From contig JAOBSW010001048.1 of NCBI GenBank assembly GCA_026214975.1, positions 1 to 64,000 on the forward strand: a DNA stretch of 64,000 bases, written 5' to 3'. Below are positions 48,147-60,199 of the stretch, piece after piece. The stretch is from Gentiana macrophylla (lineage: Eukaryota; Streptophyta; Magnoliopsida; Gentianales; Gentianaceae). Positions within the stretch are counted from its first letter, which is position 1. Each line of letters starts with the position of its first letter. The notes under the pieces were generated by a model. It did no database searches. It saw only the letters and a list, made by a program, of their open reading frames with translations, and was not told the DNA's origin. The position numbers were made by a program, and so were the translations under genes.

Positions 48147-48159
48147 CCAAGTGGGAGAT
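48147..48159 (+). other. Element C polypurine tract
   Basis: GCCAAGTGGGAGAT directly before TGTTGAAATAG. It is close to the tract of E and F (GCAAGTGGGAGAT), which suggests the C and E/F families use related machinery. Confidence 0.85.
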
Positions 48160-50135
48160 TGTTGAAATAGTGTCCAAAACCCAATCGGGTTGGACCGGAT
48201 CCGACTGGGTCGGATCATTTCTACTATTTCTTTATGTTTATACATATATAAAATGGCTTTTCTGTTGTCATATATATGTTCTTTTTAAGAACCAATTGTG
48301 AATTGTTATATGATAAAGTCCTTAGTATTAAACTGTGATAGAGAAACCATGATAGGCGATTATGGTTGATGAGATCTCTAATCACTTTAATAAGTTTGAT
48401 ACTTAAATGTCTCTAGGCTGATGTACTATCAAACAGGGCATTGATAGTATGAACATGCTAGCACGTATTAGATGTCTTCTGTCTTTAGGGCAGGGATAGA
48501 TCTCGTCTATCGAAGTGTAGAGACACTTGGACTGTACGTGGACGTGTATTAGAGAATGCGTACGTTAGACTGACTCACTTACACGGATAAGTGTCACACT
48601 ATGTGACGGTTGTGTAATTATCATTTTGACCGGAGTCTTCATGGCATCACGGTGTGGATTGTCATGCTTTGACACTATGAGGTTTCCCCTAGCCACGGGG
48701 CGATCATGCGGTAGTGATTGGGTATGATATTGAAGCATGCGGAGTATACATGATTGGTCGTCTGGGAATCGCGTAACCTATGATTAGGATTGAATATCCG
48801 AAATGGCCTTCTTATAAAGAATGTCTAGCTCTCGTGAATCTTCGCAAAGTGGGAGTAAATGTGTTACTTCGAGAGAGTTTGATATCCAGATTATAAGATA
48901 CGGTCGTTGATGTTTTGACACTCGACTAACGACCGTATGGATATTATTACATCGATAGGATTGTAAGTTACACGGTAACTGTTTCACATGAAAGGTAGTA
49001 GTCATTGCATTTGACTCTTCCGATGATTGGGGGTCACGGTGTGTTGCTAGATGCTATCCCGTGATCGTTAGGCATGAAGGGCATTTAAGTAATTTGCACC
49101 CCTGTGTCTCACGGCCAACATATTCGGGAAGCCTATCGGGTCACACACATATGAACATCGAGTCGGATTAAAATGTGGTTATAGATGATAACCAAATAAG
49201 GAAAGTTTATCTCGAGACTATAAGGGTTATAGTGGTAAATTAATATGGTGGTATTTATTTATTATGAATAAATTAAATACAAGATATTAATAATATTATA
49301 TTAATTAAAGAATATTACGGATGCCAATTTATTGGCTAAGGTGGCGCAATTTGTGTGTGTATAAGATACACTTGGATTGTGCAATTTAATTAATAGTGTT
49401 TCCAAATATATTAATATTAGATATTGATAAATAAAGTATATATGTGCCAGCGTGTGTTTGCACCAATTCAAATTGGTGATTCATGCGCACCATATATTTA
49501 TATATATATAGATTTATTTGTGTAATATATATGTTATATATACACATGTGTAAATTGATTTATGGTAATAAGATAAATATTGTCAATATAAGATCTTGAC
49601 AATATCTTGGAAATATTGAATATAAGATATTGACAATATCTTAGATTTATTTAATATAAGATATTATAATAAATGAGATAAATCAATAAATTATATTTTC
49701 CTTATTTTATTGGGAAAATGTTTTCTTGTCCTCCACACTATATGGGGCGCCACTTTCATTATAAATAGAAGGTGGGTGTCAAGCTCTTTTGTACAACACA
49801 ATTCCAAGAACTAATAGTTCTTGTGTAAAATAGAGAGTATCATATAGAGAGTTGGAGAGAGGGGAAAAATGCCGGTCTAGCAACCAGAGTTTTCCAATAG
49901 CAATCCATGATGGGATTCCGGCGGGCTGTTCGTGTGGACTAGCGGTAGAGGCCGAACGCTTGGGCGTATCTATGCAGAACTACTCTCCTTAGACGGTCAA
50001 AGCGTCTATCTTTTAGATCAACCAAGGTAACCACCGTCTACTAACTCGTTTGTTTATTGCTTAAACGAAGTCGATCTTGGGTCGATAGGAAATAAATTTT
50101 AAATTTCGCTGCGTTCCCGCGTAGATTTCATAATA
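48160..50135 (+). repeat. Element C LTR copy 3 (complete)
   Basis: About 1.98 kb, TGTTGAAATAG to TTTCATAATA (terminal CA mutated to TA). Shorter than copy 1 mostly because its TA tract is reduced. TATA box at 49760-49768, palindrome at 49461-49478. Confidence 0.93.
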
Positions 50136-52772
50136 GTGGTAGCAGAGCGAGCTTTGAGCTTAAGCATTAAGTATGTTATTATGCGTAGTTAATTTTATCG
50201 TTTAAATCACGTAATTAAAAGATGAAAGATTTTTTATTTGCAAAATTGATACATGAAAAGAAAAGAAGAAAAAAAACGAGATCGAGTGGTGCTCGGCCGA
50301 CTGGCGGCGGCACCACCACCGGTCAATGCTGGCGGGTCTCCAAATTTTTGTTTTGTGTATTTGTGATTGAATATGGTTCATAGTTGTGATTGGTAATTCC
50401 CCCTTTGTTTAGTTGTGTCATGTGACTAACCAATGGTTCAAATAGTTTGGGTCATTGGGATGCCACATGGCATTAAAAAATAATGGTCTTTCCAAACTTT
50501 GTTTGGAATAGGCCTAGGCCCTTTCCAAATATTTGATTTGAGAAAAGGCCTAGGCCTAGGCCACTCCAAATTTTTTATTTTAGAAAGTGGCCAGGCCTAA
50601 ACCAAAATTATTTGGCCTTTCCAAATATTTGATTTGGAATAGGCCTAGGACATTTTCAAATATTTGATTTGTAAAAGGCCTAGGCCTAGGCCACTTCCAA
50701 AATTTTGATTTTGGAAAATGGCAAGGCCTAAGCCAAATTTGGTTTAGGAAGATGCATTTTGGTTTAGGAAACCAAAGGCATCCCTTTTGATTACGAATCA
50801 AAAGGAAAGAAACAAAAGAGACATAATTTTAATTTTGATTTATTTTGGAATAGTTCTAATTTATTAAAATTAAAATTTAAAATCGTTTAAAATTAATCGT
50901 TAATTTATTTCGATTAAAATCATTTAATTAATTAAATGTTAATTAGTTAATTGATTGGATAAAATTATTTAATAGATTAATTGTTAATTGATTAATTAAG
51001 ACGCAAGTAGTTAAATTTTAATTTTATCTTTTTCATAAGATTTTATTGTATGGATTATATATAGTAGATATAATATGATTATATGGACCCCGATTGATCA
51101 TGGACTCGACCGATAGGATAGATGTGAATGATTTAATTTTCTGTTGGTTTAAAAATTGTCCTAGGCCGTTATGAAGAGCGTAACCTAGTTTATTTTCTGC
51201 ATTTATCCCATTCCCGTTAGCTGCCCCCGTGTGCGGCGGGTGTATTTATTTTATTACATAAAATTAAATGTAACAAGAATGGAGAAGAAGATGAAGACCA
51301 AAGAAAGACGAAAATAAAGATCCCATTGGAGAATGGAGCATTAAAGAACCTATTGGCGGTTGCAGCTACCTTTAGATTGTGACCTGCGTTTTCGTCAGTT
51401 TGCATTCGAAACCGCACCTAGGAAAAGTCCATGATCATACCGGTTACTTTACGCATTTATTTATTTTGTGCTTGTATTTATTTTATGTGATATGATAGAT
51501 GCATGACTAGGCACGATCTAGATAAATGTGTAGGATGTATGTCTATAGAGATAGATATATTTGATGAGACCACGATTAAATTAATTAAGTGAATTAATTT
51601 ACGTAAATACTTCCACAACAAAAATCAAGTCGGAATATTGTCTCCCAATATTATAGCGATGGTGAAGAGCCTTTGTTCGGATCCAACTGATCGGCCCTCG
51701 TCGGGAGTTGACCTACCACGGGTATATCGTCGTTATTGAGATATGATCGTATGAGATCTCACGAATATTGGGTTATGACATGACTAGAGTATTGCGGTGA
51801 TTGGCCCTCATCAGGACCGTCTTATTCTAGAGGCAAGGGGTTGACTACCACATAAAGATGTGAATTGTCAAAGAGTTGACTAGTCAACCACCAAGAGTCA
51901 CATAGAGATGTGATTGGTAAGAGTTACATACCTTTCGAATTATTCCGGTTGATCGGCCCTCGTCGGGAATCGGGGTAACCAGATGGGAACTTGGCCACTA
52001 AAGAATTTTGGAAAGATTCTTGAAAGTCAATTGGGAGTAGTTGATTAGTGGGAGCAAAATCATAAATCAAAAGACCATTTTTGATTTTGCGTGTATAAAC
52101 AACAACATTCTTTTATTTTCATTTTATGTTGTAGTTTTAGCAAACTTTATATTTATGTTTTATTCTCGATTAGTAAAACCAAATTATGACTGTTAATTTT
52201 GAGAAACGTTCTCAAATATGGTTACGTAATTTTAATTCTATTAAAATAAGCAATGACATGAGCCATCCCGTTATAGTAGTTAGAGACAAGGAGATTACAT
52301 AATTGATGCAGTGCTCCGAGACTTTAATTATTAATGAAAGCGGAAGCTCATGATATGATTAAATCATTTGAAATAATTTTCAACGAATTAGTCATATATT
52401 GGATACGATCCAAGATGATCATTCAGTCATACGATGACAATTAATTCAAACGTTGGATAAGAATGACCACATCTAATTTTGGAAAGGTTATTTTCAATAT
52501 TGCAAGATTTAAGTATCGACTTAATTCTATCATTGCTTAAAGGTTAATTAAATAGTCAATGTTTTGAATACGAATCAAAAGGATAAATAAACTATTTAAT
52601 AAACTTTAGATTTTCTTTATGAAAGGAAATCAAAGACATAGCTCTTGTGATCTTTCTTAAGTCTTATGAAGACTACACTAAGAAACATTTACAAGTGCAT
52701 GAAGGATTAAAATGAAAGTTAGGGCATGTGCTCAAATAGAGAACTTATTGAAGTTTCTATTATAGGCAAGTG
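50136..52772 (+). other. Element C internal copy 3, non-coding, cut by element D
   Basis: Matches the first 2.6 kb of the other copies up to TATAGGCAAGTG. The GC-rich leader is shortened. It holds the hairpin cluster with repeated CCTAGG (50480-50760) and the perfect hairpin at 50783-50805. It stops at 52772, where D begins; in copy 2 the same place reads on as GGCAAGTGAGTTGAG, so the rest should resume right of D outside the window. Confidence 0.9.
50137..50148 (+). other. Element C primer-binding site, copy 3
   Basis: TGGTAGCAGAGC, one base after the LTR end. Confidence 0.83.
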
Positions 52773-54172
52773 TGTTAGGAACATTTTATTATGTTTTGAT
52801 GATGGCCATACTAGCTGTTTTAGCAAGCCTGAAATAAGTTAGAATTCTCTGTATAAGTCTTTACTTAGAGTTTGACATGTTGTATAAGTTGAGTCAGACA
52901 AGTATTGTACTAGTTGGTAGGACGGCAAAGCAAAAACAGATATTCGGGAAAGTGAAGCCAGCCAAGCACCAGCAGAGAAGCAATGAAGACATTATGGTCT
53001 GACTTATAACCAAGGAAGTCTGTGATGACCTTGGATAAGTCTAAGTTATGTTTCAAGTGATGAAAGTCAGTATTCAAATATGGTGTACACTGGTCTCAGC
53101 GGAATCAAGGATCAGTGAAGTATAAAGATTCTCCTGAAACTAAAACAAAAAAGAAAACAGTGAATCGGCTGAGTAAACTGACTTTCGGCAAAGACAAAAC
53201 AGCGAAGAAAGAACTAATGGCTAAGTCTGAAGGCTCACTCGACCGTTCTGAAAACGGCGAAGTAACACTTACCAGATTAGATTTGATACATGTTGAAGAT
53301 ACAGAAGATCATACATTAAAAGCACAATCAATAGAGGATCAATCAAGGACGGATTTTCTGCTATACGTTTGAAGAAAGAATCCGATCACTGAAATCAAGG
53401 AGAATGCAATTAAGGGGGAATCCAGATTAAAATCAAGGATTATTCCCTCATTAATATAGCCAACGGACGGAATTTCAAAACCAAGGTTATTCAAGGCTAT
53501 AAATAGAAGGCATTGACAGAAAAAGAAAACAAGGATTCAAAAAGAAAGAAACCCGAAACTCTGTCAATTTGTAAAGCCTTCTCTCTGAACTTACAAGGAT
53601 ACATCTAGTGATCAACTCAAATATCAGAGCTACAAAGTCATACACAGAACTGAGATTGATCAAGCAAGTGTGTGAATCACATTCATATCAAACTGAAGCA
53701 ACTGAATCAGAGGCAATCTGAGAAGGAGTTGAATCTGTGATAGCTGTTGAAGGATTTTGATCTTAAGGAGCAGCAAAAAAGGAATACTGAATCACTGAAG
53801 CTGTTGCAGTCAAGGAGTGATAGTCTTGTAGATTGTGAAGCTTGGGAAGCCAAGGACAATCATACTATTGTATCTGTGAAAACAATAGTGAATTCCTCCG
53901 ATCATCACAGGAGAAGAGTGGATTAAGGGATTACACCACCCTGAACCACTATAAGCCTTGTGTCAATTTAATTTCGCAATTTACTTTACATCATTTATTT
54001 AATTTGCCTACATCATAACTTATATACGTGATTGTCTAAACCGATTTGAAAACAACATAGTAAGAAGGGACTTATCCACGCCCAAAAGCTTTTAAATAAA
54101 AGAAAAGTTTTGAAACTCCACTATAGTCATTCACCCCCTCCGACTATAGTTTCACCCTCTCTGGGACCAACA
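52773..54172 (+). repeat. Element D 5' LTR
   Basis: 1.40 kb, TGTTAGGAACA to GGGACCAACA. TATA box TATAAATAG at 53498-53506. The 85-codon ORF at 53115-53372 lies within the LTR and is not supported as a gene. Confidence 0.93.
53498..53506 (+). promoter_or_regulatory. Probable TATA box of element D 5' LTR
   Basis: TATAAATAG within AAGGCTATAAATAGAAGGC, about 670 bp before the LTR end, as in the B LTR. Confidence 0.65.
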
Positions 54173-54174
54173 AT

Positions 54175-54186
54175 TGGTATTGGAGC
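54175..54186 (+). other. Element D primer-binding site
   Basis: TGGTATTGGAGC, two bases after the LTR end; 10 of 12 match the tRNA-Met site. Confidence 0.85.
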
Positions 54187-54282
54187 AAAGTGTTCCTAGT
54201 ATCGAACACATTCGGATCTAATTTACGGTAACAAGGAGATCATATATTTTCAAAGTAGTTTTCAAATATCTTCATTTAATCG

Positions 54283-56420
54283 ATGGATTCCTCAAACTTC
54301 TTGTCAAAAGTACTTGTTTTTAATGCCAATAATTTCGATCAATATAAAATAAGAATGCTATCCCATCTTGCAGCAACTCATGAAGAGATGCTGGATGTAA
54401 TCAATGATGGACCAATCACAATCACTACGGTGGTAGGCACAGGAGCAAGATCAAGGAAAGGAAATTGACAAACCTAAAAAGGATTGGACCAAGGATGGCA
54501 GGAGAAGAGCAAACTGGACTTTGTTGCAAAAGACATGATCTTGAAGACCCTAGATAGCAACATGTTCATGAGAATCAAAGGCGCAAAACAAACAAAGGAG
54601 ATGTAGGACAAGCTATCATTGATAAATGAAGGATCTCAAGCGATTAAAGAAAACAAATTATCTCAAGTTGCAAAACAGAAATTTGAGAACTTTAAAATGA
54701 AGGCTGGTGAATCCATTGATCAAATGGACAACAGATTCTCAAGCATCATCAGTGAATTGCAACAGCTTGGACACATATATCCCTAGAAAGAAGTATGCTT
54801 GAAGATCTTGAGAGGACTGCCTGAAAGATGGAAGATCATAACATCAGTAATCAGAGGAACAACAAATCTTGCAAGCACTGACACTGTGACACTGATGTCC
54901 CATTTAAAAGCTCATGAATTCGAATTGAACGGTGAAGATGGTGCCCCGGTAGAGACACATAAAATCACTGCATTAGCTGCTCCCCAGCAAAGTAACTTTG
55001 CCGAATGCATCAGCAAAGAGACACATGAACTAAAAGAACATGTAGCTCTATTAGTTAAACGTTTTGACAAGTTTAGCAAAAATAAGCCATTCAAAGGAAA
55101 TTCATCATCAAACAAAAGGTCAAGATCAAACAAAGATATGAAGAAGAAAGATGATGAATACAGATGCTTCAACTGCAATAAGAAAGGTCACTTCAAGGCT
55201 GATTGTCCTGAAGAAAATGACAAAGATGATGAAAAGAAGAAATACAAAGCATCTGAAAAGAGAAAGAGCAAGAAGGAACTCAAGGCAGAATCCAGCAGTG
55301 AAAAGAATGAAGAATCATCTGATAATGATTCAGATGATAGTGATGAAGAAGGCATTTCGAGTAAAATGAAAAAGCATGTCTATGCCTCATGACCAAAGAA
55401 TTAGATGAAGACAAAAGTGATAGCTCGGACATAATCGAGGAAACAAGCCTATGCCTAATGGCTAAAGAATCGAGATGAAACCGAGGTAATATCTAGTTCC
55501 GTTTCTCATCAAATGCATCCACATCTAACACCGCACAATCTTCTAGTCTCCCATTAGATACAATGAGACTAGTCCAAAATCTCATGACTAAATTTGATGA
55601 AATTGAAAAGAATCATGAAATTCGGAAATGGAATGCAAGGATCTAAGAAAAGAGAATAAGAGATTAAAAAAAGAACTGGATAAAGAAAAAGCTGAATTAA
55701 TTAGTAAGGAGACCTACTTAAATGATCAACAAAAAATAGATGATCATACATCTGTTATTAACAGATCAGTTAAGAAAATCTCCTCACCAGTAAAGGTAAC
55801 CACTGCACCACTAAAAGCACCAGCTTACAAACCCTCAAAAGGTTTGGATCCAGATCGTCTCTACAGCGATCGAGGATGAAAGTAGGAATAATGGTCAACA
55901 CAACTCTAAATTTAGGACCACTAATGGACCAAAATTTAGAAAGGGACAGATCATAGTTCTAACAGATCATCCCGTTCCGGTGAAGTCAAAACCCAGTGTA
56001 GTGAAACAGCAAACCAAATCCTCATTCCAGTCAATCAAGAACAATAGCCATCTGAAAGGTAAAGGCAGACTTTACCCTTCGGAGGATGATTGGAATGTTG
56101 CACCTCCAAAATACAAGAGGAAACCATTCCACAAAATGCATCATGTGAAAAACCAATCTGTTCCTAGACACATGAAGCAAGAAAGGTTTCCTACTGCATA
56201 TTGGAAAGTGAAGAAGGATGTAAATGCACCAAAAGGTGGAGAAAAGTATCAGAATACCTTCAGTAAAAATATTAGAAGCTATTCTGCCATGCCTTATACA
56301 TATGAAGTTGATGACTTCAATTATCCAAAAAGAAGACCTTTTGGATACACCCTTGGTATGAGAGGCATGATTGCTAATAGGTATGGACCCAAACAGTGTT
56401 GTAGGATGTCTAAACTTAAT
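54283..56420 (+). pseudogene. gag: Element D gag
   Basis: Starts at the ATG at 54283 (MDSSNFLSK). The N-terminal half has the copia Gag core pattern, including NKLSQVAKQKFENFKM and ILRGLPERWKIITSVIRG (UBN2-type). A complete zinc knuckle CFNCNKKGHFKADC lies at 55165-55206. A Lys-rich then acidic Ser/Asp/Glu stretch follows, a coiled-coil-like block near 55628-55720, and the family signature KGRLYPSEDDWN near 56061-56095. Stops at 54466, 54604 and 54784 and frameshifts near 54465, 55390 and 55880 break it. The long Gag with coiled coil after the zinc knuckle is typical of Sireviruses. Confidence 0.85.
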
Positions 56421-56435
56421 TAATCTATTTTGTAG

Positions 56436-56790
56436 GATGTCTGGTACATAGACAGTGGATGTTCCAGACACATGACAGGAAACAAGAAATGGCTCACTGA
56501 CTTCAAAGCTTTTGATGGACCCAAAGTCACATTTGGAGGTAAAGAAAACCTTGGCAAGATTAAGGGGGAAGGCATAATACTCAAAACAATCTAAAGATTC
56601 AAAATGTGGCATATGTCAAGGGACTTAACTTCAATCGATGAGCATCAGTCATTACGTGACAAAGGCTACAATGTGCACTTTAACAAAGAAGGATGCAAAG
56701 TGATTCACGCAGCCAAACCAACACAGTAGTTCTTGCGGGTAGAAGACAAGACAACATGTATGTGGTGGATCGAGAAACGACCAAGGCGTA
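56436..56790 (+). pseudogene. Element D aspartic protease
   Basis: DVWYIDSGCSRHMTG begins at 56436 with the catalytic D-S-G at 56451-56459 intact, unlike element A. The frame is lost near 56590 (stop in KTI then a shift) and again near 56640-56700. In a working element it would process Gag-Pol. The D-S-G triad plus position between gag and integrase makes the call firm. Confidence 0.82.
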
Positions 56791-56799
56791 GAAACATGT

Positions 56800-57720
56800 C
56801 TACTTGTCAAGAATAATCAATCAACAAGCTGGATTTGGCACAGAAGATTAAATCACCTGAATTTCAAGACCATCAACAAACTATCAAGGAACAAGTTAGT
56901 TGAAGGCCTGCCAGAGATCACATTCAAGGAAGAAAGTCTATGTGATGCATGTCAGAAAGGAAAACAGATAAAAAGTTCATTCAAGTCAAAGCCTCATCAA
57001 TCTACAACAAGAGTTCTACATATGTTACACATGGACCTGTTTGGACCAGTCACACCAGTAAGTGTGAGTGGTAAGAAATATACTCTTGTAGTGGTGGATG
57101 ACTTCTCAAAGTACACCTGGACCATCTTCATGAACAAGAAGAAAGAAACACTCAAGAAGCTGCCAAATTTGCTGAGAAGACTCCAGAATGAGAAAGAGCT
57201 AAAGATTATCAAGATGAGATCAGATAGAGGCACTGAATTTCTAAATGAAATTATCAGAACCTATTGTGAAGAAAATGGAGTGCTACATCAACTATCTGCA
57301 GCAGGAACTCCAGAACAAAATGGTGTAGCAGAAAGAAGAAACAGAACTCTCAAAGAAGCAGTTAGAACAATGATTGCTGAAGCATGCTTACCAAAGAGGT
57401 TTTGGGCTGAAGCAGCAAACACAGCATGTCATACACAAAACAGATCAATCATCAACAAATATCATGGAAAGACTCCATATGAAATATGGAATGGTAGAAA
57501 ACCCAATATCTCATATTTTCATATGTTTGGATCAAAATGTTTTGTCTTAAACAGGAATCAGTTGCACACCTTTGATGAGAAGGCTGATTAAGCAATCTTC
57601 ATGGGATACTCAGACACCAGCAGAGCATTCAGAGTACTCAATAAAAGAACATTGGTGATTGAAGAATCAATACATGTGGTTTTTGATGAACCAAATACAA
57701 ATGGTGAAGATCTTCAAGAC
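56800..57720 (+). pseudogene. Element D integrase
   Basis: The zinc-binding segment WHRRLNHLNF (near 56837) and CDACQKGKQ (near 56944) gives the HHCC set. The catalytic core has HMDLFGPVTP, VVVDDFSKYTW, RSDRGTEF and PEQNGVAERRNRTL, so the three acidic residues D, D and E are all present. From 57022 to 57591 the frame is open for 189 codons, ending at a TAA at 57589 where element A reads glutamate. The C-terminal part continues MGYSDTSRAFRVLNKRTL to VVFDEPN. Among the domains of D this is the best preserved. Confidence 0.9.
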
Positions 57721-58855
57721 CAAGAAAAGAAAGCAGCACAAAGGGAAATCTATACAAATGCAACCATACCAGCTACTATCCTGAATCATCATTTTGAAAA
57801 TCAAGAGGAACCCCATACCAATACAACAGAAGAAGCACCTGAAGTTGAAGTTCATGCTCAGCATGAAGGTGTGGAAGCACCAAGTGAAGAACATCTTCAA
57901 CCAGATCTAAATTGGCTAAGAGACCATCCTGAAGAACAAGTCATTGGAAATATTCACTCAGGAGTTAGAACCAGAAGACAGCTAGAGCACATGCTAACTT
58001 GCTTTCTATCACAAGTGGAACCCAAGACCATAGATGATGCAATCCAAGATGCTGATTGGATCATAGCCATGCAAGAAGAACTAAATGAATTTGAAAGAAA
58101 TAAAGTCTGGGAACTTGTTGACAGACCAGATATGGCCAACATCATTGGTGCAAAATGGGTATTCAGGAACAAGATGGATGAGCAAGGAACTGTTGTCAGA
58201 AACAAAGCAAGGCTAGTTGCAAAAGGCTACTCTCAAGCGAAGGAATAGATTATGATGAAACATTTGCACCAAGAGCAAGATCGAAGCAATCAGACTCTTT
58301 CTAGCATTTTTGCACACAAAGACTTCAAAGTCTATCAAATGGATGTAAAGAGTGCATTCTAAATGGACTCTAGGAAGAAGAAGTTTATGTAGAACAACCT
58401 CCTGGATTTCAAATCAAAGGAAAAGAAGACAAAGTATACAAACTCAAAAAGGCCCTCTATGGCCTCAAACAGGCACCTAGAGCCTAGTATGAAACACTAT
58501 CACAATTTCTGATCAAGAATGGATTCAACAAGGGAACTATTGACAAGACTCTATTCAAACTAGAGGAAGGAGCAAGCACATTGCTAGTACAAATCTATGT
58601 TGATGATATAATCTTTGGATCGAGAGGATGAAAATCTGTGAGAAATTTGCAAACTGATGAAGAGCAAATTTCAGATGAGCATGATGGGAGAATTAAACTA
58701 TTTCCTTGGCCTTCAAGTAAAGCAAATGAAGGATGGCATTTTCATTAGTCAAGCCAAGTACACAAGAGACTTGATACACAAGTATGGGATGGATACAAGT
58801 GAGCACAATGAGACACACCAATGTGTGTCGAGTCATACTTGGAAAAGATGAAGCG
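57721..58855 (+). pseudogene. Element D reverse transcriptase
   Basis: Open from 57601 to 58248 across the integrase-RT linker and RT N-terminus: [44 protein letters not shown] frameshift at about 58240 and another near 58270-58360 follow, then [23 protein letters not shown], a TAG stop at 58487 where W is expected, and YVDDIIFGS with the YVDD box at 58596-58607. Next is LNYFLGLQVKQMKDG (58690-58740). All RT motifs are present, so loss of function comes from point changes, some of which may be sequencing errors (see findings). Confidence 0.9.
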
Positions 58856-58859
58856 AGGA

Positions 58860-59545
58860 AAGGATGTTGATCGAGAAAATGTATAGAGGAATCATTGGCT
58901 CCTTATTATACTTAACTGCAAGCAGACCTGATATAGCATTTGCGGTAGGAGTGTGTGCAAGATTTCAAGCTCAACCAAAAGAATCACATCTTCTAGCAGC
59001 TAAAAGGATAATCAAATACTTGAAAAACACTATAAATGTTGGAATTTGGTATCCAAAAGATGGAGGCTTTAAATTGATATCATATTCGGACTCGACTATC
59101 TTTGGATGCAAAATAGATAGAAAAAGCACCTCTGAACATGCCAAATGCTAGGAACCGGACTAGTCTCTTGGTTCAATAAAAGCAAAACTCCATATCTACA
59201 TCAACGGTGAGCGAGAATATATAGCAACAGGTAGTCATTTGTGCACAAGTACTATGGATAAGACAACGACTAAGAGACTATGGAGTGGAAGAGAAAACAA
59301 TTCCAATCATGTGTGATAACACAAGTGCAATATCTATTATCAAAATCCAAAGATTGCATTCAAGAACAAAGCACATTGATGTAAGACATCATTTCATCAG
59401 AGACCATATTGAAAAGGGGATGTCATCCTAAAACACATACCCACTCGAAGATCAATTGGTGACATCTTCACTAAACCACTCGGATATGAAAGATTTAGTA
59501 TGTTGAGAACGAGTTAGGGATGATTGAAATTGAATAAGTATCAAA
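58860..59545 (+). pseudogene. Element D RNase H
   Basis: [21 protein letters not shown] to [16 protein letters not shown] is clear. The next residues read [12 protein letters not shown] where A has DYAGCKVDRKST, so the second Asp of the YSDSD segment is lost. Beyond 59150 the frame shifts repeatedly, but RTKHIDVRHHF and DIFTKPL can be recognised near 59360-59490. The segment contains several places where an expected CAG or CTG reads CG. Confidence 0.8.
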
Positions 59546-60199
59546 GAGCGGCTAAGCGGAGTAATCGGCTAAGTGACTTCATCAACTGGTACAACCTTTG
59601 CCATTACAGAGAGAGTCAGCGAGGTAAGGCAGCGGTATCAGCGAAGATAACTTAACTGATTGTTAGGAACAGTTAAATGGAGCAGCTCAGTGAAGAAATC
59701 ATTGGATCGGCTAAGTGACCAGCCAAGGCACTTCACCGAAATAAAGACTAGGAGATCGGCTAAGTGACCAGCCAAGGCACTTCACCGAAATAAAGACTTG
59801 GATAAATTAAAAGTGTGAACAAAATCAAATCTGATTACACATGGAGAATAAGGAAATTATGGAGGATTATTCTGTGGAAGATTACACACGTATGATCATG
59901 GAGGTAATTATATTATTTTTCGAATTATTAACTCCTCGATTCCCGGGCTCTATCATTACTTACCTCAAACCACTCCCCCATTCCACTCGAATATCGCAAT
60001 TTACATACACAAAATCACGCCATTATGTCACAAAATCCTTCCATATTCAAACCACGTTCAAACTACCCAAATCACACAATATAAACAGACTTAGAGATTT
60101 TCAGAAATCTTTACGCTCTCTTGCAAAATACAAACCCTACTTTTGTTTTTCTCTATTGCAAACTCAAGTTCATTTTCAAACCTCCTCTCTTCTTCAACA
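59546..60199 (+). other. Element D spacer between pol and env-like ORF
   Basis: About 650 bp, non-coding. It contains a tandem duplication of 49 bp (59705-59753 and 59754-59802; unit starts GATCGGCTAAGTGACCAGCC). A 147-codon ORF at 59841-60284 overlaps the true env-like start in another frame and has no recognisable feature. Confidence 0.6.
59705..59802 (+). repeat. 49-bp tandem duplication in D spacer
   Basis: Two adjacent, nearly identical 49-bp units starting GATCGGCTAAGTGACC. Confidence 0.9.

Larger units (their letters stand above)
42781..48159 (+). other. Element C internal copy 2, non-coding and the most complete
   Basis: About 5.4 kb, running from primer site to polypurine tract. 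It has the GC-rich leader (42935-43020), the CCAAATATTTGATTTG hairpin cluster (43190-43430), a perfect hairpin CCTTTTGATT-ACG-AATCAAAAGG at 43475-43497 that copy 1 lacks, and the triple GGCCCTCGTC motif near 44385-44660. The last 460 bp (47693 on), missing from copy 1, end in the polypurine tract. No gag or pol sequence is recognisable. Confidence 0.87.
34248..52772 (+). mobile_element. Element C: tandem array of a non-coding LTR element (LTR-int-LTR-int-LTR-int)
   Basis: Three LTR copies (34248-36277, 41133-42780, 48160-50135) alternate with three internal copies (36278-41132, 42781-48159, 50136-52772), all in the same direction and near-identical. Each LTR is followed by a primer site of the form TGGTAGCAGAGC. 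The first LTR starts TGTTGAAATAGTGTCC. The second lacks its first 352 bp and the first internal copy lacks its last 460 bp or so; the third internal copy is cut by D. No gag or pol ORF is present. Tandem arrays of this kind are expected from unequal recombination between LTRs. Confidence 0.92.

Noticed and set aside
53115..53372. 85-codon ORF inside the D 5' LTR
   Set aside because: Lies upstream of the LTR TATA box, with no counterpart in related LTRs and no motif.
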